Positions 1-8,254 of a stretch of DNA of 64,000 bases are shown here, piece by piece. A program made the translations under genes and the position numbers. How positions within the stretch are numbered: the first letter of the stretch is position 1; each line of letters starts with the position of its first letter. The stretch spans positions 62,001-126,000 of the forward strand of contig CALVKR010000003.1 in NCBI GenBank assembly GCA_944332995.1. The letters run 5' to 3'. Origin of the DNA: an uncultured Clostridia bacterium. GTDB taxonomy: Bacteria; Bacillota; Clostridia; Christensenellales; CAG-917. The notes below the pieces were generated by a model. The model saw nothing but the letters and a program-made list of their open reading frames with translations, was not told the origin of the DNA and did not search any database.

Positions 1-673
1 CGTCTAAAACGTCTAAAGTAACGCCGCTTTGTTCGGGTGTCCGGTCTTTACCGTCGGCTGTGGTATCCGACTTGCTATACTCCCCCGATTTGAAATCTTC
101 AAACACGTCGTCTTCTTCCTTCTTTTTGCCCTTTGAAGAAGAATCCTTTATCACCTTATCCATGAGCGGCTTGAGCCTGACGTAAAGCATCAGCATAAGC
201 GTGTCGAGCAACAAAAGCAAAACCGTGCCCACAACTGCAATGACGGCGTAGTGAAGATTTATGCCGAGCGAGGATAAATCGACAACCAAAGTGTTGGTGG
301 CAAAATATAAAATAGCAAGAGTGGCGTTGATATAAACTATTTTGACAGGGAAAGTGATATAAGGTTTGACCTTTTTTTCCGCCATGACGCAGGAAGCTAT
401 CGTCATTGGTCCGAAATATATGATAAAGCCCAGAACCTGCAATATGTCGCCTACAATTGCAAAAGCGAGAAGCGACGAGGCGACGTATGCAAACACGGCG
501 GCAACGTAATATTTTTTGGATATCGGCACCATAAGCACGACAGACGCCGCCACGAATAAGGAAATCGAGCCCACTCTGACAATGACGGCAAGATATAAAA
601 ACAGGAGCATAAGCCCTGCCGATATACCGGCTACCGCTATTTCAATTGTCGGACGTCTGAACTTTTTTTTCAT
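1..673 (-). CDS. integral membrane protein, C-terminus cut by window edge
   Basis: An open frame runs from an ATG at 673 off the left edge, giving 224 visible codons without a stop. The N-terminus is basic (MKKKFRRP) and is followed by four to five hydrophobic segments within about the first 165 residues. A charged, probably cytoplasmic tail rich in Lys, Asp, Glu and Ser follows. No catalytic motif is visible. The compact set of short helices loosely recalls small Clostridia membrane proteins such as ECF S-components, but I do not recognise a family. Function unknown. Confidence 0.75.
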   Translation of the reverse strand, partial: MKKKFRRPTIEIAVAGISAGLMLLFLYLAVIVRVGSISLFVAASVVLMVPISKKYYVAAVFAYVASSLLAFAIVGDILQVLGFIIYFGPMTIASCVMAEKKVKPYITFPVKIVYINATLAILYFATNTLVVDLSSLGINLHYAVIAVVGTVLLLLLDTLMLMLYVRLKPLMDKVIKDSSSKGKKKEEDDVFEDFKSGEYSKSDTTADGKDRTPEQSGVTLDVLD

Positions 674-924
674 ATATCAATTATCTTTTCAAACCTTAAA
701 GGAAAGTGAATTTATCTGTCCTTTATATCTTTAATTATTTTATACTGCCGCTTGCTCAAAACACAACCTGCCGTCGTTAAATTTTAGTCATTTTACCGTA
801 TTTATAAAATAAGACAAGGCATTTTCCGCCGATTAAATTTCCTTTTGCCGGGCTTTAAGGAATTTCCAATGCTTTAATGCCGTTTGAACAGGCTCGGCAA
901 TGGCGTCATGAAACCGCCATAAAT

Positions 925-946
925 AAAGCCGCTCAAATGCGGCTTT
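925..946 (-). terminator. probable terminator of the J-like protein gene
   Basis: An 8-bp stem (AAAGCCGC / GCGGCTTT, loop TCAAAT) begins 4 bases after the stop codon of the J-like gene. On the minus strand it is followed by TTTATTTATG, a moderate U-tract. A second small stem (ATGGCG/CGCCAT) lies just beyond it at about 900-920. Confidence 0.55.
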
Positions 947-950
947 AGCT

Positions 951-1610
951 TTAGCAACAAGATATCAAATCTCCGCCCATACATTCGCAGCAACAGTCCG
1001 CACAAAGAAGACCGCCGCAGATATTGCAACAGGTATTGTCGTCCCGCCTCGTATAATAGGTCCTGTTGGTGGCTGTTTGCTGATTCTGATTGGCGTTGGC
1101 ATTATTGTTGTTATTATACGTTCTGCCCGATTCCACAGTGCCGTCAATGCCGCCTTTGGACATTTTGAGATTGAGGTTGTTTAACGCCTTTTTATACTTC
1201 TCGTTTTCAGGTTCAATGGAAGAAGCGATTTCAAGCTGATTTTTACATTCCATAAACCAATTTTTGTTATAGTAAACTATCGACTGAAGATAATGCCATT
1301 CCGCATCACGGTAGCTTATATCGTCGAGAAGTTTTTGAGCTTCGTCAAAACGTCTGTCACCCAGCGCATTTCTGACGTCGTCCAAAGTGGAAGCCGCCTT
1401 TTGCGGTTCAGCCGCCGCAGTGACTATATCGATTGCCTCGGAAAAAGCCACGTCGAGTTCCTGAAGCTGTTTTGCCGCTTCCGCTCCTGCGTCGCCCTCT
1501 AAGAACATATCGTTTGACAGTTTATCTCTTTTGGCGTAATAAGCCTGCTGTATCTCCTCTTTGGAAGCCGAGCGGCTTACCCCCAAAACTACAAACGGGT
1601 CGCTATGCAT
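951..1610 (-). CDS. J-domain-like protein without HPD, cysteine-rich C-terminus
   Basis: 219 aa. Residues 4-65 read as a J-domain: DPFVVLGVSRSASKEEIQQAYY matches helices I-II of DnaJ almost word for word. However, the HPD tripeptide that stimulates Hsp70 ATPase is missing; the loop reads KLSNDM instead. Residues about 75-150 are helical and TPR-like. Then comes an Asn/Gln-rich linker (about 165-190) and a tail of about 26 residues with ten cysteines, ending GGDLISCC, which could bind metal or be modified. The gene overlaps the upstream DUF5685 gene by 22 bp and has a clear AAAGGAG site before ATG 1610, so the two are translationally coupled. J-like proteins with this tail beside DUF5685 are, to my knowledge, recurrent in Clostridia. 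A role as a classical Hsp40 is unlikely without HPD. Confidence 0.85.
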   Translation of the reverse strand: MHSDPFVVLGVSRSASKEEIQQAYYAKRDKLSNDMFLEGDAGAEAAKQLQELDVAFSEAIDIVTAAAEPQKAASTLDDVRNALGDRRFDEAQKLLDDISYRDAEWHYLQSIVYYNKNWFMECKNQLEIASSIEPENEKYKKALNNLNLKMSKGGIDGTVESGRTYNNNNNANANQNQQTATNRTYYTRRDDNTCCNICGGLLCADCCCECMGGDLISCC

Positions 1611-2455
1611 TTATCTTCTCCTTTCAATAACCTTTTAATCTGCATATCAATGCCGAGGTATACAATATTTGAAAGCACGCCTTCCGACACTACTATATTC
1701 ATTTTGTCGTATGCCTCTACTAAAGTATTATAACTTGTTTTAAGCAAAAATTCAACATCCTGAAGACGTTCTTTTAAAAACTCCTCTTTTGAGGCAGGTT
1801 TTCCGTATTTTGCGATAAACGGATTATACCTCTTTTTTTTGCAATCTTTCCACACGTCGTCCACGGCGTCGAAAAGATATACGAGTTTGCCAAGCTCATA
1901 GGCAAAAATTTTCGTATTCTCGTCCGCATTCGGAACAAGGTAGCATACGATTTTTTCGATTATATTTCCGAACGGGTCGGCGGCTTTATCTATGCTGTCG
2001 CATTTTTCCCTTTCCAACTTCCTTAAGTCGCTATAACCGTTCTTTATCGACTCCCACACCTCAGGGCATCTCTTTTTGGCTTTTCTCATTCTTGAGTATA
2101 GCCACGGCTTTAAAAGCGCTCTGCCCTTCTGCCCGTCTATGACGTCGTCGGACAGCTTGTAGTATCCAAGCAAAACGGTTATGTCGGCTACCTTATACGA
2201 TATATCGTCGGCGGCGACAAAACTGCGCTTTTTAAACGGATTTAAAATGCACGGGGCGTTTTTGATATTAACCTCCCGTCCGTTAAGGCTGTGCGCCAAA
2301 ACGCTCAGAAATGTGGTGTCGTAGTTTGTGCAAAGTCTCGTATGCGGCAAACCCGTCCTGCCCAGCGTCTTGCAAAGTCCGCAATAATAAGCCCGAAAAA
2401 GAGTGAAATCTTTTATATACATATTCATCTTATCGGGAACGATATATCCGAACAT
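1589..2455 (-). CDS. DUF5685 family protein
   Basis: 288 aa. The opening MFGYIVPDKMNMYIKDF followed by FRAYYCGLCKTLG is the hallmark of DUF5685, a mostly helical family of unknown function. A CxxC-like pair (YYCGLC) near residue 30 may bind metal. ATG 2455 has AAGGAG 6-7 bases upstream. The gene lies 16 bases after trpS and overlaps the J-like gene, so it is the middle member of a trpS - DUF5685 - J-like transcription unit. The pairing suggests a joint function of these two proteins, perhaps in metal or protein handling, but nothing in the sequence fixes it. Confidence 0.85.
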   Translation of the reverse strand: MFGYIVPDKMNMYIKDFTLFRAYYCGLCKTLGRTGLPHTRLCTNYDTTFLSVLAHSLNGREVNIKNAPCILNPFKKRSFVAADDISYKVADITVLLGYYKLSDDVIDGQKGRALLKPWLYSRMRKAKKRCPEVWESIKNGYSDLRKLEREKCDSIDKAADPFGNIIEKIVCYLVPNADENTKIFAYELGKLVYLFDAVDDVWKDCKKKRYNPFIAKYGKPASKEEFLKERLQDVEFLLKTSYNTLVEAYDKMNIVVSEGVLSNIVYLGIDMQIKRLLKGEDKCIATRL

Positions 2456-2471
2456 AACAACTCCTTAACGA

Positions 2472-3473
2472 CTACTCCTTAGCCACAAGCCCGAGTTTTT
2501 TGTAAACTTTTCCGACGGTGCGGCTTGCGATATATCTTGCCTTCTCTGCGCCCTGTTTTGCGACTTCGGTAAGATACGCCTTGTCTTTTATAAGTTTTGC
2601 GTATTCTTCCCTGACAGGTCTCAATCTCTCTATGACTGCTTCGGCAACCTTTGATTTAAAATCGCCGTATCCGTGACCGACAAACTCTTCTTCCGCCTCA
2701 GATATAGTCTTGCCCGTCATCTCGGTATAGATACTCAAAAGATTTGAAATTCCCGGTTTATCCTCGCTGAATTTCACTTCGTTTCCGCTGTCGGTAACCG
2801 CCCTTTTGAATTTTCTCATTATCGAATCGGGCTCTTCTATGACGGATATCGCCGCATTGGGATCGGGGTCGGACTTGGACATCTTCGCCGTCGGATCGGC
2901 AAGCGACATAATCTTAGCTCCCGTCTTGGGGATATATCCGTCCGGCACTGTGAATACGTCGCCGAACTGATTGTTGAACCTTATCGCTATATCCCTCGTA
3001 AGCTCGAGGTGTTGCTTTTGGTCTATGCCGACGGGCACGAGGTCCGTCTGAAAAAGCAATATATCCGCCGCCATAAGCACGGGATAATCCATAAGTCCCA
3101 TGTTTATATTGTCGGTGTGCTTTGCGCTCTTGTCCTTAAACTGCGTCATACGCTGAGCCTCTCCTACGTATGTGAAACAGTTAAGCGCCCATTGAAGCTG
3201 GGTATGCTCGGGAACGTGCGACTGAAAATAGAGTATGGATTTTTCGGGGTCGAGCCCGAAAGCGAGATACTGCGCAAAAAAGGAAAGGGCACGCTGTTTA
3301 AACTCCGTCGGATTCTGCCTGACGGTGAGAGCGTGAAGGTCTGCGATAAAATATACGCTGAGATAGTCGTCTTGAAGTTTGAGCCAGTTTTTTACCGCAC
3401 CTATATAATTGCCTATCGTCATTATTCCCGTCGGCTGAATACCGCTCAATAATACTTTTTGTTCCTTAAACAT
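2472..3473 (-). CDS. trpS: tryptophan--tRNA ligase
   Basis: 333 aa, the normal bacterial length. Class I aminoacyl-tRNA synthetase charging tRNA-Trp in the cytoplasm. The HIGH equivalent is TIGN at residues 19-22 within GIQPTGIMTIGNYIG, and the KMSKS loop is exact at 197-201 (AKMSKSDP). The MGLMDYPVLMAADILLF and VPVGIDQKQH blocks are typical of TrpRS. It lies downstream of thrC with a 119-base spacer and directly upstream of the DUF5685 gene. The spacer is too short for a T-box, so control by uncharged tRNA at this position is not supported. Confidence 0.97.
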   Translation of the reverse strand: MFKEQKVLLSGIQPTGIMTIGNYIGAVKNWLKLQDDYLSVYFIADLHALTVRQNPTEFKQRALSFFAQYLAFGLDPEKSILYFQSHVPEHTQLQWALNCFTYVGEAQRMTQFKDKSAKHTDNINMGLMDYPVLMAADILLFQTDLVPVGIDQKQHLELTRDIAIRFNNQFGDVFTVPDGYIPKTGAKIMSLADPTAKMSKSDPDPNAAISVIEEPDSIMRKFKRAVTDSGNEVKFSEDKPGISNLLSIYTEMTGKTISEAEEEFVGHGYGDFKSKVAEAVIERLRPVREEYAKLIKDKAYLTEVAKQGAEKARYIASRTVGKVYKKLGLVAKE

Positions 3474-3592
3474 ACGTTAAATTCCTTTATAGTAAGCCCA
3501 CCCTATAGGCAAGGCTCCTTTTATTTCTTTGCGTCCGACAACGCACCGCCGTCGGATTAAACGCTGAAACGCTTCCAACATAATTTCGCCTT

Positions 3593-5071
3593 TTATTTTT
3601 CGGCGAAATTCAAAACCTCTTTTTCAATCTCGCTCTTATCGACAACTTTGTCGTGAAGCACCTTTTTGTCCTTGAGATTTTTAAGTCCGTCGGGACGGTC
3701 TATCTCTATCTCCGCCTCTAAAAGCTCGGCGGCTTTGAATGCGTCAAGTTTTTTGTTTTTGCCCGTCACCGAATTGTAAACGAAAAGCGGAAATTTATAA
3801 GGATTCGCCGTGGACAGCACCACAGTTACCGTTTCGTCCGCCGTTTCGTCGATATAGTCGTAATAGACGCTCATGGCAACCGCAGTGTGCGTATCCGTAG
3901 TATAACCGTATTCCTCCGCCGTCTCAAATATTGCGTCTGCCGTTTCTTCCTCGTCTGCCCAACCCGACGCAAAAACTTCGTCTATTTTGGATACGTCAAA
4001 AACGAATTTCTTGTTTTCTTTAAGGTCGTCATAAAGCTTTACCACCTCTTTGTCGTTTCTGCCGGTAGCCTCGAAAATGAGCCTCTCGAGATTTGATGAT
4101 ATAAGTATATCCATGGACGGAGAAGCCGTCTTATAAAAATCTCTCTTTACGTCGTAAACGCCTTCGTGGAAGAAGTCGGACAGTATCTTGTTTTTGTTTG
4201 AAGCGACAATCAGTTTGTTTATAGGCAAGCCCATTTTGTAGGCGTAGTATCCTGCCAGAATATCCCCGAAGTTGCCTGTGGGAACGACAAAATTTATCTT
4301 GTCGCCATCGCTTATTTCCTCCGACGAAACAAGGTCGATATAGCTTGAAATGTAATAAGCAATCTGAGGAGCGAGCCTGCCCCAGTTTATCGAGTTTGCC
4401 GACGACAGCTCTATGTTGCGCTTTTTAAGTTCCGCTTTGACTTTGGCGTCGGTAAACACTCTCTTGACGGCGGTCTGTGCGTCGTCAAAATTGCCCTTTA
4501 TGCCCACCACCTCGACGTTGGAGCCCTCCTGCGTTATCATCTGCATTTTTTGCATATCGGAAACGCCGTCGGACGGATAGAACACCATTATCTTTGTTTT
4601 GTCCACGTCTTTGAAGCCCTCCAATGCGGCTTTGCCGGTATCTCCGCTCGTGGCAACCAAAATGAGCGTGGATGAGCTGTCGCCTATCTTGCTCTTACTT
4701 GCCGTCAGAAGATAAGGAAGCAGAGTGAGCGCCAAATCTTTAAAGGCATACGTCGGGCCGTGGAAAAGCTCGAGCACAAAAAGCGAGTCGTCGAGTTTGA
4801 CAACAGGAGCGACTTCGTCGCTGTCGAAACGGGAATATGCCTTGTTTACCATTTCCAATATCTCGTCATAGGTAAACTCGTCGAGATATTTTGAAAGGAC
4901 GAAAGCCGTCCTTTCGGCGTAAGACATAGCCGCCATTTTATCTCTGTCGGCTTTTGTTATCTTTGGAAAACTTTCGGGGACGAAAAGTCCGCCCTCGTCG
5001 GAGATACCCATTGCGATAGCCTCGGCTCCGCTGACCGTTTTGTTTTTGTTTCTCGTGCTTATATATTTCAT
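3593..5071 (-). CDS. thrC: threonine synthase
   Basis: 492 aa from ATG 5071. PLP enzyme converting O-phosphohomoserine to threonine. The N-terminus KYISTRN...SGAEAIAMGISDEGGLFVPE is the signature of the long (E. coli/fungal) threonine synthase class. The PLP lysine is K111 in HGPTYAFKDLA, and the phosphate-binding loop is PTGNFGDILAGYYA. The open frame extends 26 codons further upstream, but those residues do not resemble the family. ATG 5071 has a GAAGG site about 7 bases upstream and starts at the expected MKYISTRN, so I place the start there. The region upstream of the start holds two small hairpins (about 5098-5118 and 5158-5193) that could regulate; no T-box sequence is seen. Confidence 0.96.
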   Translation of the reverse strand: MKYISTRNKNKTVSGAEAIAMGISDEGGLFVPESFPKITKADRDKMAAMSYAERTAFVLSKYLDEFTYDEILEMVNKAYSRFDSDEVAPVVKLDDSLFVLELFHGPTYAFKDLALTLLPYLLTASKSKIGDSSSTLILVATSGDTGKAALEGFKDVDKTKIMVFYPSDGVSDMQKMQMITQEGSNVEVVGIKGNFDDAQTAVKRVFTDAKVKAELKKRNIELSSANSINWGRLAPQIAYYISSYIDLVSSEEISDGDKINFVVPTGNFGDILAGYYAYKMGLPINKLIVASNKNKILSDFFHEGVYDVKRDFYKTASPSMDILISSNLERLIFEATGRNDKEVVKLYDDLKENKKFVFDVSKIDEVFASGWADEEETADAIFETAEEYGYTTDTHTAVAMSVYYDYIDETADETVTVVLSTANPYKFPLFVYNSVTGKNKKLDAFKAAELLEAEIEIDRPDGLKNLKDKKVLHDKVVDKSEIEKEVLNFAEK

Positions 5072-5266
5072 AACATAACCTTCGGCATAAGCCTGCCCCT
5101 GTCCGACCGAATATTCCGCCAAGCGGCAGGAATACTCAACCGAAACCAAGCTGTAGTTTATTTATAATATTCCATAGAAAATAACGGAATATCCTTATAC
5201 ATTAGCTAAGGCAAACGGCATTTCCGCAGCACGGAGTAGCCCTCTGCCCTTCACTCTCTTTTTATT

Positions 5267-5296
5267 AAAAAGGCCCGTCATCATAAATGGCGAGCC
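5267..5296 (-). terminator. terminator after the small P-loop ATPase gene
   Basis: On the minus strand GGCTCG and CGGGCC (one G-U pair) enclose a 13-base loop and are followed by TTTTTAAT. It lies 13 bases after the stop of the P-loop ATPase gene and ends the translation-related cluster before thrC begins. Confidence 0.7.
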
Positions 5297-5308
5297 TGAT
5301 AAAGCTGC

Positions 5309-5716
5309 CTAAATGTATTTCTTTAAAAATTCCGGCATCTCGGAAAGGTCTTTACTTGCCGTAACGACAAACTCTATGCTCGACTTGGCGCCCATCTCGC
5401 AAACCCACTCGAAAAAGGTTTCCATATCGGCAACGTCTTTATTGCACATACGGTGCGCCCCGTCTATAAACACTTTTGACACGTCGTTGTTGCAAGCGAT
5501 AATACCCTTTATAAAACCTACGAGCTCGGCTTCGTTGAAAATCTCGCTTTCGGCGGTATTTATCTTTTTGACCTGATTTCTGATTTCAGGCATATATCTG
5601 TTGGTATCGCTCAAAAACACCACGATTCCCTTCGTCTGGTCGACTGCGGCGTTTACGGCGTCAATCATCTTTTTTGTTTTGCCCGAGCCTTTTGCTCCGT
5701 AGATAATAGTAATCAT
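5309..5716 (-). CDS. small P-loop ATPase of unknown role
   Basis: 135 aa. Walker A is GAKGSGKT (residues 8-15) directly after the first beta strand MITIIY. Walker B is KVFIDGAHR (about 82-90). This is a minimal ATP-binding fold without an added domain. Similar short P-loop proteins in Clostridia are often labelled 'twitching motility PilT-like', but the residues needed to be a PilT ATPase are not present at this size. A GGGGTGA site precedes ATG 5716. It is the last gene of the rpmE-prmC-prfA cluster, 23 bases after the homocitrate-synthase-family gene. Function unknown. Confidence 0.8.
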   Translation of the reverse strand: MITIIYGAKGSGKTKKMIDAVNAAVDQTKGIVVFLSDTNRYMPEIRNQVKKINTAESEIFNEAELVGFIKGIIACNNDVSKVFIDGAHRMCNKDVADMETFFEWVCEMGAKSSIEFVVTASKDLSEMPEFLKKYI

Positions 5717-5739
5717 AATTCACCCCTAAAAAATTAAAT

Positions 5740-7152
5740 TTATTCCTCGGTCTTTCTCGACTTGAGTTTCGACTTTAACGCCTCGTATCTTGCGGGATCT
5801 ATTTCCTTTATCATCGCCTTGAGTTCGCCGTCGCTCATCATCGTCGTCCTGCCCTCGGCGTATTTAAGGTCAACCTTTTCCTTCATCTTGACGATAAGGT
5901 CGTCTTTCTTGTCGATTTTTTCCTCGTCAGATAAATTATAATATTTATTTATCCAAAATGCAATACCTGCAAGCCCGGAAAAACTGTCGACAATAACTGT
6001 CGGCGGTCTGTTGAGTATCTTTTCGGTATCGAAGATATTGTATATTTCCTGGTCCTTTAAAAGTCCGTCGGCGTGTATGCCCGCTCTCGTGGCGTTGAAG
6101 TTTCTGCCCACAAAAGGAGTCTGAGGGGGAATTTCTATTCCCATTTCGTTTTCGGCGTAATTTGCTATATCCGTTATGACGGAAAGATCCATGCCGCCTT
6201 TGTGCCCCTTTATGGAAGCGTATTCGATAGCCATTGCTTCAAGCGGAGTATTGCCCGTCCTTTCGCCTATACCCAAAATCGTGGTATTGACCGAGCTACA
6301 ACCGAAAAGCCAAGCCGTGGCGCTGTTTACTACCGCCTTGTAAAAATCGTTGTGTCCGTGCCACTCGAGCTGTTCGCTGGGAACTTCGGCATAATATTTA
6401 AAGCCGTATATTATACCCGGCACGCTTCTCGGAAGCGACGCACCCGGATAGCTTACGCCGTAACCCATAGTATCGCAGGCACGGATTTTAATGGGAATAC
6501 CCGTCTCCTGCTGAAGTTTCATAAGCTCGATTGCAAACGGAATGACAAATCCGAAAAAGTCCGCTCTCGTTATATCTTCAAAGTGGCATCTCGGTCTTAT
6601 TCCCTTTTCAAGCGCCATCTTCACGACGCCGAGGTATTTGTCGAGGGCTTGCTTTCTCGTCATATTCATTTTTTTGAAAATATGGTAGTCGGAACAGGAA
6701 ACCAAAATTCCCGTTTCTTTGAGTCCGAACGACTTGACGAGCTCAAAATCCTTTTCGTTTGCCCTTATCCAGCTTGTTACCTCGGGAAACTTGTAGCCGA
6801 GCTCGAGACATTTTTCCACTGCTTTTCTGTCTTGCTCGCTATACAGGAAAAACTCGCTCTGCCTGACTATTCCGTTGGGTCCGGAAAGGCGGTGGAGCAT
6901 CTTGTATATCTCGACGATGTTTTCCACCGTAAAGGGCGAACAGGACTGTTGTCCGTCACGGAAAGTCGTATCCGTGATATATAAATCTTTCGGCGTATCC
7001 ATCTGAACGGTTCGGAAATTGAATGCCGTTTTCGGTATGGTGCCGTAAGCGAAAACTTTTCTGAACAAATTCGGCTGCGCCACGTCCTGAAGCGTCGGTT
7101 TATAAGCGTGTTCTTCCATGACGTTGCGATTTCTGTTGTATTTGACTAACAT
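5740..7152 (-). CDS. homocitrate/2-isopropylmalate synthase family enzyme (possible Re-citrate synthase)
   Basis: 470 aa. DRE-TIM barrel acetyl-CoA-dependent aldol synthase. The active-site strand reads TDTTFRDGQQ (about residues 60-69), the metal-binding motif is WHGHND, and GERTGNTPLEA is the conserved loop of homocitrate/isopropylmalate/citramalate synthases. There is no C-terminal LeuA allosteric domain; the tail is about 75 helical residues. Divergent clostridial members of this family are Re-specific citrate synthases (the Clostridium kluyveri type), and the FRDGQQ and RQSEFFLYSEQDR stretches look closer to that group than to LeuA. This is my inference from memory. ATG 7152 has AGGAGG 5 bases upstream and sits 9 bases after the prfA stop. 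No leu or lys genes are nearby. Confidence 0.8.
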   Translation of the reverse strand: MLVKYNRNRNVMEEHAYKPTLQDVAQPNLFRKVFAYGTIPKTAFNFRTVQMDTPKDLYITDTTFRDGQQSCSPFTVENIVEIYKMLHRLSGPNGIVRQSEFFLYSEQDRKAVEKCLELGYKFPEVTSWIRANEKDFELVKSFGLKETGILVSCSDYHIFKKMNMTRKQALDKYLGVVKMALEKGIRPRCHFEDITRADFFGFVIPFAIELMKLQQETGIPIKIRACDTMGYGVSYPGASLPRSVPGIIYGFKYYAEVPSEQLEWHGHNDFYKAVVNSATAWLFGCSSVNTTILGIGERTGNTPLEAMAIEYASIKGHKGGMDLSVITDIANYAENEMGIEIPPQTPFVGRNFNATRAGIHADGLLKDQEIYNIFDTEKILNRPPTVIVDSFSGLAGIAFWINKYYNLSDEEKIDKKDDLIVKMKEKVDLKYAEGRTTMMSDGELKAMIKEIDPARYEALKSKLKSRKTEE

Positions 7153-7161
7153 AAAAACCTC

Positions 7162-8247
7162 CTATTCGACGTTTTCCAACAGTTTGTTTTGCACCGCAAT
7201 CCTGAGTGCGGTTATCATTTCATCGATTTCGCCCAACATGAATTTGTCAAGACTGTAAAGGGTAAAACCTATGCGATGGTCGGTCACTCTTCCTTGAGGG
7301 AAGTTGTACGTTCTTATTCTTTCCGAACGGTCGCCCGTGCCTACTTGCGCCCTGCGCTGTTCGGAATATTCTTTATCTGCCTGCGACTGATAATAGTCGT
7401 AAAGCCTCGATTTCAAAACCTTGAGCGCCTTTTCTCTGTTTTTTATCTGACTGCGCTCGTCCTGACACTCGACGACTATGCCAGTTGGAATATGCGTCAT
7501 TCTTATCGCCGATTCCGTCTTGTTGACGTGCTGTCCGCCTGCGCCCGAGCTGCGATAGGTATCCACCTTAATATCCTTTTCGTTGAGCTCGACTTCGACG
7601 TCCTCCGCTTCAGGCAATACCGCCACGGTGACGGTGGAGGTATGCACTCTGCCCTGCGATTCCGTTTCGGGAACACGTTGCACACGGTGCACTCCGCTTT
7701 CATACATCAGCTTGCCGTATGCGCCCTTGCCCGTTATCATGAACACGGCTTCCTTTACGCCGCCCAACTCCGACATATTCATTGAAATATCTTCCGTCTT
7801 CCACCTGTTCTTTTCGGCATACGCTTTATACATTTTCATAAGCTCCGTTCCGAAAAGCCCGGCTTCGTCGCCGCCTGCGCCTGCTCTTATCTCCATAATG
7901 ACGTTGTTATCTTCGTTGGGGTCTTTGGGTAAAAGAAGTATTTTTACGTTTTGCACGTCCTCGTCGCATTGCTTTAAAAGGCGGTCGTATTCGTCCTTGA
8001 AAAACTCTTTCATATCGGCGTCCTTTTCGGATGCTATCGCCGCTTCAAGCTCCTTTGTCTCCTGAAGGTGCTTTTGCAAAACGGAATATCCTTCCACTAT
8101 CGGCTCGAGGTCGGAGTGTTCCTTGCTGAGCTTTTTAAACTCGGCTTGATTGGATACTACTTCCGATTTTGCCAATTCCGATGCAAGAAAATCGAAACGC
8201 TGTTTTATTTTATCAAGTTTTGAAAGCATGCCTTCGCTTATCTTCAT
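7162..8247 (-). CDS. prfA: peptide chain release factor 1
   Basis: 361 aa, normal RF1 length. It reads UAA and UAG and triggers peptide release. The GGQ motif is at 237-239 ([12 protein letters not shown]). The stop-codon-reading tripeptide is P193-E194-T195, the PxT form that marks RF1 rather than RF2 (SPF). Start ATG 8247 lies 7 bases after the stop of the DUF1385/PrmC gene, and its GAGG site overlaps that stop. Translation is therefore coupled to the methyltransferase that modifies the GGQ glutamine. Confidence 0.97.
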   Translation of the reverse strand: MKISEGMLSKLDKIKQRFDFLASELAKSEVVSNQAEFKKLSKEHSDLEPIVEGYSVLQKHLQETKELEAAIASEKDADMKEFFKDEYDRLLKQCDEDVQNVKILLLPKDPNEDNNVIMEIRAGAGGDEAGLFGTELMKMYKAYAEKNRWKTEDISMNMSELGGVKEAVFMITGKGAYGKLMYESGVHRVQRVPETESQGRVHTSTVTVAVLPEAEDVEVELNEKDIKVDTYRSSGAGGQHVNKTESAIRMTHIPTGIVVECQDERSQIKNREKALKVLKSRLYDYYQSQADKEYSEQRRAQVGTGDRSERIRTYNFPQGRVTDHRIGFTLYSLDKFMLGEIDEMITALRIAVQNKLLENVE

Positions 8248-8254
8248 ATCAACC

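Noticed and set aside
3474..3592. Possible T-box before trpS (AGGGTGG-like bases and a CCGAC/GTCGG hairpin)
   Set aside because: The spacer is only 119 bases, lacks the full AGGGTGGNACCGCG element and has no terminator with a U-tract.
6073..6984. 303-codon plus-strand frame opposite the homocitrate-synthase-family gene
   Set aside because: Shadow of a strongly conserved gene on the other strand.
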